This document shows positions 40,701 through 48,913 of a stretch of 64,000 nucleotides of DNA, piece after piece. The stretch is from an uncultured Sphingosinicella sp. (lineage in GTDB: Bacteria > Pseudomonadota > Alphaproteobacteria > Sphingomonadales > Sphingomonadaceae), in the NCBI RefSeq assembly GCF_902806315.1, contig NZ_CADCWD010000052.1:1-64000 (forward strand), in the 5' to 3' direction. The notes under the pieces were generated by a model. It was not told where the DNA came from. It made no database searches and was given only the letters and a program-made list of their open reading frames with translations. Made by a program: the position numbers and the translations under genes. Within the stretch, counting starts at the first letter, position 1; each line of letters opens with the position of its first letter.

Positions 40701-42041
40701 TTAGATCACGATCCGGAACAGGGCGCCGCCTTCGGGTGAGCGGTCGAGGCTGATCGACGCGCGGTGCGCCAGCACGACCTGGCGCGCCAGACTGAGGCCG
40801 ACGCCCGTGCCGCTGGCCTTGGTGGTGAAGAAGGGCAGGAACACCTCCTGCTGCAGCGACTCCGCCACTCCCGCACCGTTATCTCCCACCTCGATTTGAG
40901 TGCGGCCGCCCTTGGTGAGCGCGAACGACAGGGTAACGGTTGGCTCCGCTGCGTGAACAGAAGCGGCTTCCGCGCCATTCTTGAGCAGGTTCAGGAGCAC
41001 CTGGCACATGAGGTCGGGATCGACGTCCAGCGTGAGGCTCTCCGGAGTCAGGTCGAGCGCGAGAGCGACCGACCGGCCCGCATCGCTCGCCCGGAACAGG
41101 GATTTGAGTTCCCGTGCCCAGGGCAGCACCTCGAACTGCCGTCGCCGTACCTCTGGCGTGCGACTGATCTGCCGGTAGCTTTCGACGAAACCCATTACCC
41201 CGTCCGCCCGGCGGGCCAGCGTCTCGACGGCAGCACGTGCGTCGGCGACATCGGGGTCCGCGCCCCGATCAACCTGGGCCATCAGGTCGGCTGCGGTGTG
41301 CGCCAGCGAAGTGACCGGTGTCATGGAGTTCATGATTTCATGGGTCAGCACACGAACGATGTCACTTTGCGCCGCAAGCTCAACCGCATTGAGTTCGCTC
41401 TGGATCGGCTGGACCGCGATCACCCGCACCAGCCCCCCCAAACGGTGCACGGTCGCGGCGCTCACCATCGCGCTTTGCGGGATCGCGTCGAGCGTCAGCG
41501 GGACCAGCCGTGATGCGCCGGCACCCAGCTCAGTAAGCGCCCCCGCGAAGGATTTCCCGTAGGTCTCGAAATCCTCCACGCGCACGCCGTTGTGCCTGGC
41601 GAGCATCTTTCGTGCCGCCTTGTTGGCAAGTTCCACCTTTCCGGCGCCGTCGACGGTCAGCAACGCCGTTGGGGCGTCGTCCAGTACCGCCTCGAAAAAC
41701 CGATTGTCGTCGCTGAGGCGATGCCGCTCCTCCCGAAGCCGCCGGATGCCCTGTTCGAGCGCCTCGCCGAACTCGCCGAATCCGCTCCCCTGCCCCCGGT
41801 GCGAGAAGCTTTGCGAAAGGTCGCCGAATCTCACCGCGTCCACGAAGCGCGCCAACTCGATATTAGTCTGCTGCACGAACCGCCACACACCGACGATCGC
41901 TCCCAGGCAGATCAGGCCGGCCAGCAGCCGCGCTGCACCCAAACCTTCCACGTCGAGCGAATAGACGAAGCCGAACGCCGTCAGCAGCAGCAATGCCATG
42001 CGCCACAGCAGGCCGAAGATGAAGCTACGCCGGAGGCTCAC
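40701..42041 (-). CDS. NtrY-like membrane sensor histidine kinase
   Basis: Two N-terminal TM segments, PAS-like region, 'VLTHEIMNSMTPVTSLAHTAADLM', 'VLLNLLKNGAEAA', 'GTGVGLSLARQVVLAH'. Confidence 0.9.
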   Translation of the reverse strand: MSLRRSFIFGLLWRMALLLLTAFGFVYSLDVEGLGAARLLAGLICLGAIVGVWRFVQQTNIELARFVDAVRFGDLSQSFSHRGQGSGFGEFGEALEQGIRRLREERHRLSDDNRFFEAVLDDAPTALLTVDGAGKVELANKAARKMLARHNGVRVEDFETYGKSFAGALTELGAGASRLVPLTLDAIPQSAMVSAATVHRLGGLVRVIAVQPIQSELNAVELAAQSDIVRVLTHEIMNSMTPVTSLAHTAADLMAQVDRGADPDVADARAAVETLARRADGVMGFVESYRQISRTPEVRRRQFEVLPWARELKSLFRASDAGRSVALALDLTPESLTLDVDPDLMCQVLLNLLKNGAEAASVHAAEPTVTLSFALTKGGRTQIEVGDNGAGVAESLQQEVFLPFFTTKASGTGVGLSLARQVVLAHRASISLDRSPEGGALFRIVI

Positions 42042-42071
42042 AACACGGCCGCCAGCGGAGATGCTGGCGAT

Positions 42072-43472
42072 CTAGAGCCCATGCTTATCCATGCGCCGGT
42101 AGAGCGATGCACGGGTCAGCCCGAGCTCCGCCGCGGCGAGCGAAATATTGTAAGAATGCTTCTTCAGCGCCGCTTCGACCATTTGCCTTTCGGCACGATC
42201 GAGGTTGAGATCCGCCGCGGCAGTCGGCGGCGGCGGGAGGGTTGTCGTCCTGGGCGTAAAGCTGCGGGAGAGCGAGAAATCCTCGACTGTGAATGCATCG
42301 TCGCCGGCGAGAATGACGGCGCGCTCCGCCGCATGCCGCAGCGCGCGCACATTGCCCGGCCACTCATAGGCAACCAGCGCTGCCGCCACCTCCGGCAGCA
42401 GGCGCCGCGAAGGCTTGCCATATTTTTTTGAATATGCCGCGACATAATGGTCGATCAGCAAAAGTATGTCTTCGCGCCGCTCGCGCAGCGGCGGAAGCTC
42501 GATTTCGACAGTGTTGAGGCGGAAGAGCAGATCCTGGCGGAAAAGGCCCTCGTCGCCGAGCCGCTCCGGCGGCAGGTTGGTCGCCGCGATCACTCGCACG
42601 TCGATCGGCACGGGCCGGTTCGCCCCGACCGGGATCACCTGCCGCTGTTCGAGGGCTGTTAGCAGCTTGGGCTGGAGGTGGAGCGGCAGGTTGCCGACCT
42701 CGTCCAGGAACAAGGTCCCGCCGTCAGCCGCCTGCAGCCGACCGATGCGGTCGCCGCGCGCATCCGTGAAGGCGCCTTTCACGTGCCCGAACAGCTCGGA
42801 CTCGAACAGATTCTCGGCTACCGCCCCCAGGTCCACGGAGACGAGCACCTGGTCCGCTCGGCGCGACCGGCGGTGGAGTTCGCGCGCGGCCAGCTCCTTG
42901 CCCGTGCCGTTCTCCCCTAGAATCAGAACGTTCGCCTCGGTGGGTGCGGCCCGCTCGATCAGTGACATGACTCGCGCCATGCCGGGCGAGCTGCCGAGCA
43001 GCATCGCTTCCGCGCCGGCGGCTGGCGCGGTCACCGCCGCAACGCGCTTGCGCTCCGTTTCGACCTTCTCGCGGGAATTACGAAGCGCCGCGGCGGTGCG
43101 AACGGTCGCGAGCAGCCGCTCGTTCGACCAAGGCTTGGATACGAAGTCGGTCGCCCCGCGCTTCATCGCCTCGACGGCGATCTGGATGCCGCCATGCGCC
43201 GTGATCATCACCACGACGGCTTCGGGATCCCGCTTCAATATTTCGCCGAGCCACTGGAAACCTTCAGCGGCATTGGTCGCCCCGCGCCCGAAATTGGCGT
43301 CGAGCAGGATAACGTCCGCCGGCCCCGCATTCATCGCATCGATCGCTTCTCCCGGGACTTGGAAGGTAGCGACGTCTTCGAATAGGTCGCGCAGCAGCAG
43401 CCGCGCCGACAACAGGATGTCGGGATCATCGTCGACGACGATGCACCGCGCGAATGCTTTCCCCCGCTTCAC
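42072..43472 (-). CDS. Sigma54-dependent response regulator (NtrC family)
   Basis: Receiver 'CIVVDDDPDILLSARLLLRDL', AAA+ 'ILGENGTGKELAARELHRRS' and 'VKGAFTDARGDRIGRLQAADGGTLFLDEVGNLPLHLQPKLL', Fis-type HTH C-terminus. Confidence 0.95.
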   Translation of the reverse strand: MKRGKAFARCIVVDDDPDILLSARLLLRDLFEDVATFQVPGEAIDAMNAGPADVILLDANFGRGATNAAEGFQWLGEILKRDPEAVVVMITAHGGIQIAVEAMKRGATDFVSKPWSNERLLATVRTAAALRNSREKVETERKRVAAVTAPAAGAEAMLLGSSPGMARVMSLIERAAPTEANVLILGENGTGKELAARELHRRSRRADQVLVSVDLGAVAENLFESELFGHVKGAFTDARGDRIGRLQAADGGTLFLDEVGNLPLHLQPKLLTALEQRQVIPVGANRPVPIDVRVIAATNLPPERLGDEGLFRQDLLFRLNTVEIELPPLRERREDILLLIDHYVAAYSKKYGKPSRRLLPEVAAALVAYEWPGNVRALRHAAERAVILAGDDAFTVEDFSLSRSFTPRTTTLPPPPTAAADLNLDRAERQMVEAALKKHSYNISLAAAELGLTRASLYRRMDKHGL

Positions 43473-43507
43473 CCTACTTCTCCTAAAGCCTCGACAAGGA
43501 TGCGCGA

Positions 43508-43523
43508 AACAATTTCCGTGCCA
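43508..43523 (-). promoter_or_regulatory. Sigma54-like -24/-12 element facing the response regulator
   Basis: Minus strand TGGCACGGAAATTGTT against consensus TGGCACG-N4-TTGCW; one mismatch, in the -12 GC. Confidence 0.5.
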
Positions 43524-43528
43524 GCGGC

Positions 43529-43544
43529 CGTTCGAGATCGAACA
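43529..43544. promoter_or_regulatory. Palindromic UAS-like site 1a
   Basis: CGTTCG-AGAT-CGAACA. Confidence 0.6.
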
Positions 43545-43547
43545 TGA

Positions 43548-43563
43548 TGTCCGTTTGCGAACA
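43548..43563. promoter_or_regulatory. Palindromic UAS-like site 1b
   Basis: TGTCCG-TTTG-CGAACA, 19 bp centre-to-centre from 1a. Confidence 0.6.
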
Positions 43564-43618
43564 CTCGCTGGCCGGCCGCTTCGTCGAGAAATCCCGCTTT
43601 TCCGCCAGTCCGACCAAC

Positions 43619-43634
43619 TGGCACGCCTTGTGCT
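43619..43634 (+). promoter_or_regulatory. Sigma54-like -24/-12 promoter of the transporter gene set
   Basis: TGGCACGCCTTGTGCT: GG-N10-GC spacing as in sigma54 promoters; UAS sites fall about -90 and -108 from the predicted start. Confidence 0.65.
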
Positions 43635-43681
43635 CAGTATCGGGCACAGGGGTTCACAATAGTTTTTCGGGGAGACAGGAA

Positions 43682-43831
43682 ATGTCTAATCTACAGTCCT
43701 TGCTCGGCGGAGCGGTCTGGATGGCGATCGCCACCGTGCTGATGCTCGCCACCTTCGAGCCAGCGCCCGGGCTCGGCAGCGACGCGCAGTTCGCGGCAGT
43801 GAAGGTTGCCGCCGGCTATGCGGACGCTTGA
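43682..43831 (+). CDS. 49-aa membrane peptide, first ORF of the putative transporter operon
   Basis: MSNLQSLLGGAVWMAIATVLMLATFEPAPGLGSDAQFAAVKVAAGYADA; hydrophobic segment, starts ~37 nt after the predicted sigma54 start. Confidence 0.55.
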   Translation: MSNLQSLLGGAVWMAIATVLMLATFEPAPGLGSDAQFAAVKVAAGYADA

Positions 43832-43840
43832 GACGCGATG

Positions 43841-43856
43841 TGTTCGCTGGCGAACG
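43841..43856. promoter_or_regulatory. Palindromic UAS-like site 2a
   Basis: TGTTCG-CTGG-CGAACG. Confidence 0.55.
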
Positions 43857-43861
43857 CGCTG

Positions 43862-43877
43862 TGTCCGAATTCGGACA
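43862..43877. promoter_or_regulatory. Palindromic UAS-like site 2b
   Basis: TGTCCG-AATT-CGGACA, perfect 16-bp palindrome. Confidence 0.6.
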
Positions 43878-43901
43878 ACAGGGCACCCAGGAGGGATGTG
43901 A

Positions 43902-45212
43902 ATGAGTGTGGTGAGAATGCAATCCGCGCCTGAGACCAAGGCGGTGAGCGGCGGCGGTATGGACCGCGTCGTCGAGAAGAAGGGCATCCCCCAGCGGGTG
44001 AAGCTCGGCATCGGCGCGGCCCTCATCGTCGCCGCCGCGAGCGGCTTCTACCTCATGGCGCCGGACGCGAGCAGCCAGACGATCGCGGCTGACCGGGTGA
44101 CCATTTCCACGGTGAGCCAGGGCCGCTTCGACGACTTCCTGCCGCTGCGCGCCCGAGTGACGCCGCTCGTCACTGTTTTCCTCGATGCGGTGGAAGGCGG
44201 CCGCGTGGAGAAGGTGCTCGTCGAGGACGGGGCCATGGTTCAGCAAGGCCAGCTCCTCGCCGCTCTCTCCAATTCCGACCTGCAATTGAACCTCCTCGCC
44301 CGACAGACGGAGGTGACGCAGCAGATCAACTCGATGCGCAGCCAGGAGCTCGCGCTGTCCCAGAACCGGCTCCAGAACGAGCGCACTCGGATCGAAGCGG
44401 AGCTCGCGGCCAGCAAGGCGCGTCGGCAATTCGAGATGCAGCGCCCGCTCGCGGACAAGGGCTTTGTGCCCGGCAAAACCTTCCGCGACAGCCAGGACGA
44501 GGCGCAGTCGGCCAGCCGACGCGCTCAGGTGGTCCGCCAGACCCAGGCGACGGACGAGAAGCTGCAATCCTCGCAGCTCGCTCAGCTCCGGGCCTCCACT
44601 ACGGCACTGAACGCGAGCCTCGGCATCGCCCGCGCCAGCCTCGACGCGCTCAACCTGCGCGCTCCGGTCACGGGCCAGCTCACCGCATTTTCCATCCAGG
44701 TGGGGCAATCGATGAACCGCGGCGAACGGCTCGGCCAGATCGACAGCGCCGGGCGCAACAAGCTGGTCGCGCAGGTCGACGAATTCTATCTCGGCCGCGT
44801 CGTGCCGGGCCAGATCGCCACCGCCGAATGGGGCGGCAAAAGCTACCGGCTGAAGGTCGCGAAAATCTACCCGCAGGTAAAGAACGGCACCTTCGAGGTG
44901 GACTTCCAGTTCATCGGGGCGGAGCCGCCCGAGTTGCAGCGTGGGCAAACCCTGCAGACGCGGCTGACGCTCGGCGATCCCGCGCCTGCTTTGCTGATCC
45001 CGAACGGCGCCTTCTACAACGAGACCGGCGGATCCTGGGTGTTCGTGGTGACGCCCGACGGCTCCGAGGCGATCAAACGCCAGGTCCGGCTCGGCCGCCG
45101 CAATGCCGATTATATCGAAGTGCTGGACGGGCTGGAGCCCGGCGAGCGCGTCCTCACCTCACCTTACACCGGTTTCGCCGACAAGGATCGGCTCGACCTC
45201 GCAGCCAAATGA
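43902..45212 (+). CDS. HlyD/MacA-type periplasmic adaptor subunit
   Basis: 'GRVEKVLVEDGAMVQQGQLLAALSNSDLQLNLLARQTEV', 'LRAPVTGQLTAFSIQVGQSMNRGERLGQID', 'VLDGLEPGERVLTSPY'. Confidence 0.9.
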   Translation: MSVVRMQSAPETKAVSGGGMDRVVEKKGIPQRVKLGIGAALIVAAASGFYLMAPDASSQTIAADRVTISTVSQGRFDDFLPLRARVTPLVTVFLDAVEGGRVEKVLVEDGAMVQQGQLLAALSNSDLQLNLLARQTEVTQQINSMRSQELALSQNRLQNERTRIEAELAASKARRQFEMQRPLADKGFVPGKTFRDSQDEAQSASRRAQVVRQTQATDEKLQSSQLAQLRASTTALNASLGIARASLDALNLRAPVTGQLTAFSIQVGQSMNRGERLGQIDSAGRNKLVAQVDEFYLGRVVPGQIATAEWGGKSYRLKVAKIYPQVKNGTFEVDFQFIGAEPPELQRGQTLQTRLTLGDPAPALLIPNGAFYNETGGSWVFVVTPDGSEAIKRQVRLGRRNADYIEVLDGLEPGERVLTSPYTGFADKDRLDLAAK

Positions 45213-45223
45213 AGGAGCCGTCC

Positions 45224-45904
45224 ATGCTTGCCATGCGTGATCTATCGAAGGTCTACCGCACCGAAACCATCGAGACCGCCGCGCTGGACGGGATCGAACT
45301 GGACATCGCCGCTGGCGAGTTCGTCGCGATCATGGGTCCGTCAGGGTGCGGCAAATCGACGCTGCTCAACATCATCGGCATGCTCGATAGCCCGACGAGC
45401 GGCTCCTACGTCTTCAACGGCCAGGAGGTGGCGGGGCTGCCAGAGGGCAAGCTCGCCGACGTCCGCAAGAAGAACCTCGGCTTCATCTTCCAAAGCTTCA
45501 ACCTGGTCGACGAGCTCAGCGTCCGCGAGAATGTCGAGCTTGCTTTGCTCTACCACAATGTTCCCGCCTCCGAGCGCCGCCAGCGCGCCGATACCGTGAT
45601 GGACAAGGTCGGCATCGGCCACCGCGCCAAGCACCGGCCGAGCCAACTTTCGGGCGGACAGCAGCAGCGTGTTGCGGTCGCCCGCGCCCTGGTCGGCAAC
45701 CCAAAGCTGATCCTCGCCGACGAGCCGACCGGCAACCTCGACACGCAGCATGGCGAGGAGGTCATGAAGATGCTCCAGGCGCTCAACCGCGAAGGATCGA
45801 CCATCGTCATGGTCACGCACTCACCGGGCCATGCCGATTATGCCGGGCGCGTGGTGAACATGCTCGACGGCCGCATCCTCCAGGAGAGGCGCCGCGCGGC
45901 GTGA
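45224..45904 (+). CDS. ABC transporter ATP-binding protein (MacB/LolD type)
   Basis: '[34 protein letters not shown]', '[33 protein letters not shown]'. An alternative ATG at 45209 overlaps the adaptor stop. Confidence 0.95.
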   Translation: MLAMRDLSKVYRTETIETAALDGIELDIAAGEFVAIMGPSGCGKSTLLNIIGMLDSPTSGSYVFNGQEVAGLPEGKLADVRKKNLGFIFQSFNLVDELSVRENVELALLYHNVPASERRQRADTVMDKVGIGHRAKHRPSQLSGGQQQRVAVARALVGNPKLILADEPTGNLDTQHGEEVMKMLQALNREGSTIVMVTHSPGHADYAGRVVNMLDGRILQERRRAA

Positions 45905-46386
45905 GAAGGCTGAGCCTCAGCGTCGCTGCGGTTCTGGCGGTTGTGCCGCTCGGCGGCCCCACCTCCGCCCAGACGCGCAGCCAAGCCAGCGTGCTCATGT
46001 CCGAGAGCGAGCAGGGCCGGCAGTTCCAGGAGGAATATGGCTTCAGCGACGCCGTGATCGTTGGCGATACCATCTACCTTTCGGGCCTGGTGGCCGGCAC
46101 GCGGCTTGGCGAGACCGACATGAAACCGGCTTTTGACCGAGTCTACAAGAGCATCGGCGCGATCCTGAAACGTGCCGGCGCCAGCTTCGGCGACATCGTC
46201 GACATGACCAGCTTCCACACCGACGTGGAGGCGCAATTGAAGCCCATGTCCGAGGTCCACAAGACCTATGTGAAGGCGCCCTACCCCGCCTGGACCGCGA
46301 TCGGCGTCGCCAAGATCCTCGGCAACGGCATCACCGAAATCAAGATCACCGCCCGGCGCCCCGCGGCTGCCGGCATCCGGAAATAA
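45901..46386 (+). CDS. RidA/YjgF family protein with signal-peptide-like N-terminus
   Basis: '[24 protein letters not shown]' then 'YGFSDAVIVGDTIYLSGLVAG...YKSIGAILKRAGASFGDIVDMTSFHTD'; overlaps the ATPase stop by 4 nt. Confidence 0.85.
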   Translation: MRRLSLSVAAVLAVVPLGGPTSAQTRSQASVLMSESEQGRQFQEEYGFSDAVIVGDTIYLSGLVAGTRLGETDMKPAFDRVYKSIGAILKRAGASFGDIVDMTSFHTDVEAQLKPMSEVHKTYVKAPYPAWTAIGVAKILGNGITEIKITARRPAAAGIRK

Positions 46387-46398
46387 GGAGCGAAGGCG

Positions 46399-48903
46399 AT
46401 GTGGCGCAATTATGTGACTGTCGGCGTCCGGGCGCTTGCCAAGAACAAGACCTATGCCTTCATCAACATCTTCGGTCTGGCGCTCGGCCTTGCCGCTTGC
46501 CTGATGATCCTGCTCTTCGTGCGCAACGAGCTGAGCTACGACAAGGATCTACCCGGCGCCTCGCAGGCTTTTCAATTTCAATCCTTCTTCACCGATCGGG
46601 ACACTGGTGAAGTCGATAAGCTCCAGATGGCGCCCTACGTCTCCAAGGATGCTCTCAAGAAAGATTTTCCCCAAATCGAAAATGCAGTGCACGCCCTCGC
46701 TACGGGACCGACCGTGCTCAAGGGCGGCCAGGCTTATGCGACGGAGGACGTCCGCTACGTCGACGGCGATCTGCTCGACATCCTGCAATTCCCTTTGCTG
46801 AAGGGCAATCGCGAGACGGCGCTCGATCAGGTCGGCTCGCTCGTCCTGACGGAAACGGAAGCGCGCAAATATTTCGGTGCCGAGGACCCGATGGGCAAGA
46901 CGCTTACATTCTCGCAGCGCGGACAGCAGACCGACTTCCGCATCACCGGCATTCTCAAGGACCTCCCCAAGAACACGCATTTCGCGGCGACCATGATCGC
47001 CCGCTACGACCCGCAAAGCTACTGGGCCGACCAGAAGGATTTCATGACCCAGTGGGGCTGGCAGTCGGGCTGGGTCTACGTAAAGCTGCGCCCCGGCGCC
47101 GACCCTGACGCAATCAACGCCCAGATGGAAGCCTTCGAGAAGCGCAACATTCCCGACCAGGTTTTCGGCGGCCAGCGCACCAACCAGGGCGACTTTTCCG
47201 AGTTCAAGCTGGCCAACATCGCCGAAATCCATCTCGGCGATGCGCAGAACGCTGCGATGACTCCGGGCAATGACCGGCGCTCGATCATCACCTTCGCGGT
47301 GGTCGCGGCTTTGATCCTCGCAATGGCGTGCATCAACTTCACCAACCTCGCCACCGCCCGCGCCAGCCAGCGTGCCCGCGAAGTCGCGCTGCGCAAGGTG
47401 CTCGGCGCCAACCGGAAGCAGCTCGTCACGCAGTTCCTGGGAGAGTCGGTGCTCGTCGCCTCCTTCGCGATGCTGCTCGCCTTGGCCTTCGTCGAGGTTT
47501 CGCTGCCCGCTTTCGGCGAGTTCGTGAATGCCGACCTCCAGATGCGCTATATCGGCGAGGGCGGCCTTATCCTTCCGATTGTCGCCCTCGTGCTCCTGGT
47601 CGGAGCGGCAGGCGGCGTCTATCCGGCCTTCTACCTGTCGCGTTTTCAGCCCGCCAAGGTGCTGAAGGCCAACAAGTCGGCCGCCGAAGCACAGGGCTCC
47701 GGCTCGTTCCGCAATATCCTGGTGGTGGCGCAGTTTGCAGTGTCGATCGGCCTCATCATCTGCACCGCGATAGTGTACGCCCAGACCCTTCATGCGCGCA
47801 CAGCCGATCCCGGCTACAAGCGCGACGGGCTCCTTCAGCTCGAGGGGGTGGGCCGGCGCGAGATGTTCCCGGTTACCGAGACCCTGATCCGTGAACTGAA
47901 GCGGATCGACGGAGTCACCCATGTGGGCCGCACCGGAATCGGCATCGCAACCCGCAACAACACGAATACCGGCGTGCAGATGCCCGGCCGCAACGATCCG
48001 ATCAACATCGGCTATTACAGCGTCGACGGCGGCTTCCTGGAAGCGATGGGTATCAAGCTGCTCGCCGGCCGCGCGTTCGACGAGAACCGGCCGATGGACG
48101 ACACGACCACGCCGTTCCCGGAGGATCCGGCCGCCGAGCGGGCGCTGATCGCGCGCGGCAGCAACGTGGTGCTGAACGAGCTTGCCGTGCGCAAGCTCGG
48201 CCTCGGCACCCCGCAAGCGGCGATCGGCAAGACCATCAAGATCACCGTCAGCCCGGAATATGGGGGCGTGACGAACGCCACTATCATCGGCGTCGCCCAG
48301 AATTCCCGCTTCCGCTCGGTCCGCGAGTCAATCGACCCAGTCATCTTCAGGTTCAGCCGCATGGGCCAGGGCTGGATGGTGATCCGCTACAATGCCACCG
48401 ACCCGGCGCGCGTTCGCCGCGACGTCGAAGCGGTTTGGAAGCGCATCGCGCCCGAGGTGCCGTTTCAGGGCGAGTTCTCAGAAGAGATCGTGGGGGAGCT
48501 CTACGAGGCGGAGGAAGCGCGTGCGCAGACCTTCGCAGGCTTCGCGATCCTGGCAGTGATCGTCGCCTGCCTCGGCCTGTTCGGCCTCGCCGCCTTCACC
48601 GCCGAGCGGCGCACCAAGGAGATCGGCATCCGGAAGGTGCTGGGCGCCCGTAGCCGCGACATCGTGCGGCTGCTGACGTGGCAATTCTCCAAGCCCGTGA
48701 TCGTGGCCAACCTGATCGCCTGGCCGGTCGCCTGGTGGGTGATGCGGGACTGGCTAAACACGTTCGACACCCGCATCGACCTGGGGCCGACGCCCTTCGT
48801 GCTCGCCGGGGTCCTGGCGCTCGCAATCGCCATCGGCACCATCGCCGGGCATGCGATGAAGGTCGCTCGGGCGAACCCCATCAACGCGCTCCGCTACGAG
48901 TAG
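46399..48903 (+). CDS. MacB/FtsX-type ABC transporter permease, paralogue 1
   Basis: 'MWRNYVTVGVRALAKNKTYAFINIFGLALGLAACLMILLFVRNELSYD', MacB-like periplasmic domain, C-terminal '...TAERRTKEIGIRKVLGARSRDIVRLLTWQFSKPV'. Confidence 0.93.
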   Translation: MWRNYVTVGVRALAKNKTYAFINIFGLALGLAACLMILLFVRNELSYDKDLPGASQAFQFQSFFTDRDTGEVDKLQMAPYVSKDALKKDFPQIENAVHALATGPTVLKGGQAYATEDVRYVDGDLLDILQFPLLKGNRETALDQVGSLVLTETEARKYFGAEDPMGKTLTFSQRGQQTDFRITGILKDLPKNTHFAATMIARYDPQSYWADQKDFMTQWGWQSGWVYVKLRPGADPDAINAQMEAFEKRNIPDQVFGGQRTNQGDFSEFKLANIAEIHLGDAQNAAMTPGNDRRSIITFAVVAALILAMACINFTNLATARASQRAREVALRKVLGANRKQLVTQFLGESVLVASFAMLLALAFVEVSLPAFGEFVNADLQMRYIGEGGLILPIVALVLLVGAAGGVYPAFYLSRFQPAKVLKANKSAAEAQGSGSFRNILVVAQFAVSIGLIICTAIVYAQTLHARTADPGYKRDGLLQLEGVGRREMFPVTETLIRELKRIDGVTHVGRTGIGIATRNNTNTGVQMPGRNDPINIGYYSVDGGFLEAMGIKLLAGRAFDENRPMDDTTTPFPEDPAAERALIARGSNVVLNELAVRKLGLGTPQAAIGKTIKITVSPEYGGVTNATIIGVAQNSRFRSVRESIDPVIFRFSRMGQGWMVIRYNATDPARVRRDVEAVWKRIAPEVPFQGEFSEEIVGELYEAEEARAQTFAGFAILAVIVACLGLFGLAAFTAERRTKEIGIRKVLGARSRDIVRLLTWQFSKPVIVANLIAWPVAWWVMRDWLNTFDTRIDLGPTPFVLAGVLALAIAIGTIAGHAMKVARANPINALRYE

Positions 48904-48913
48904 GAACCTAAAG

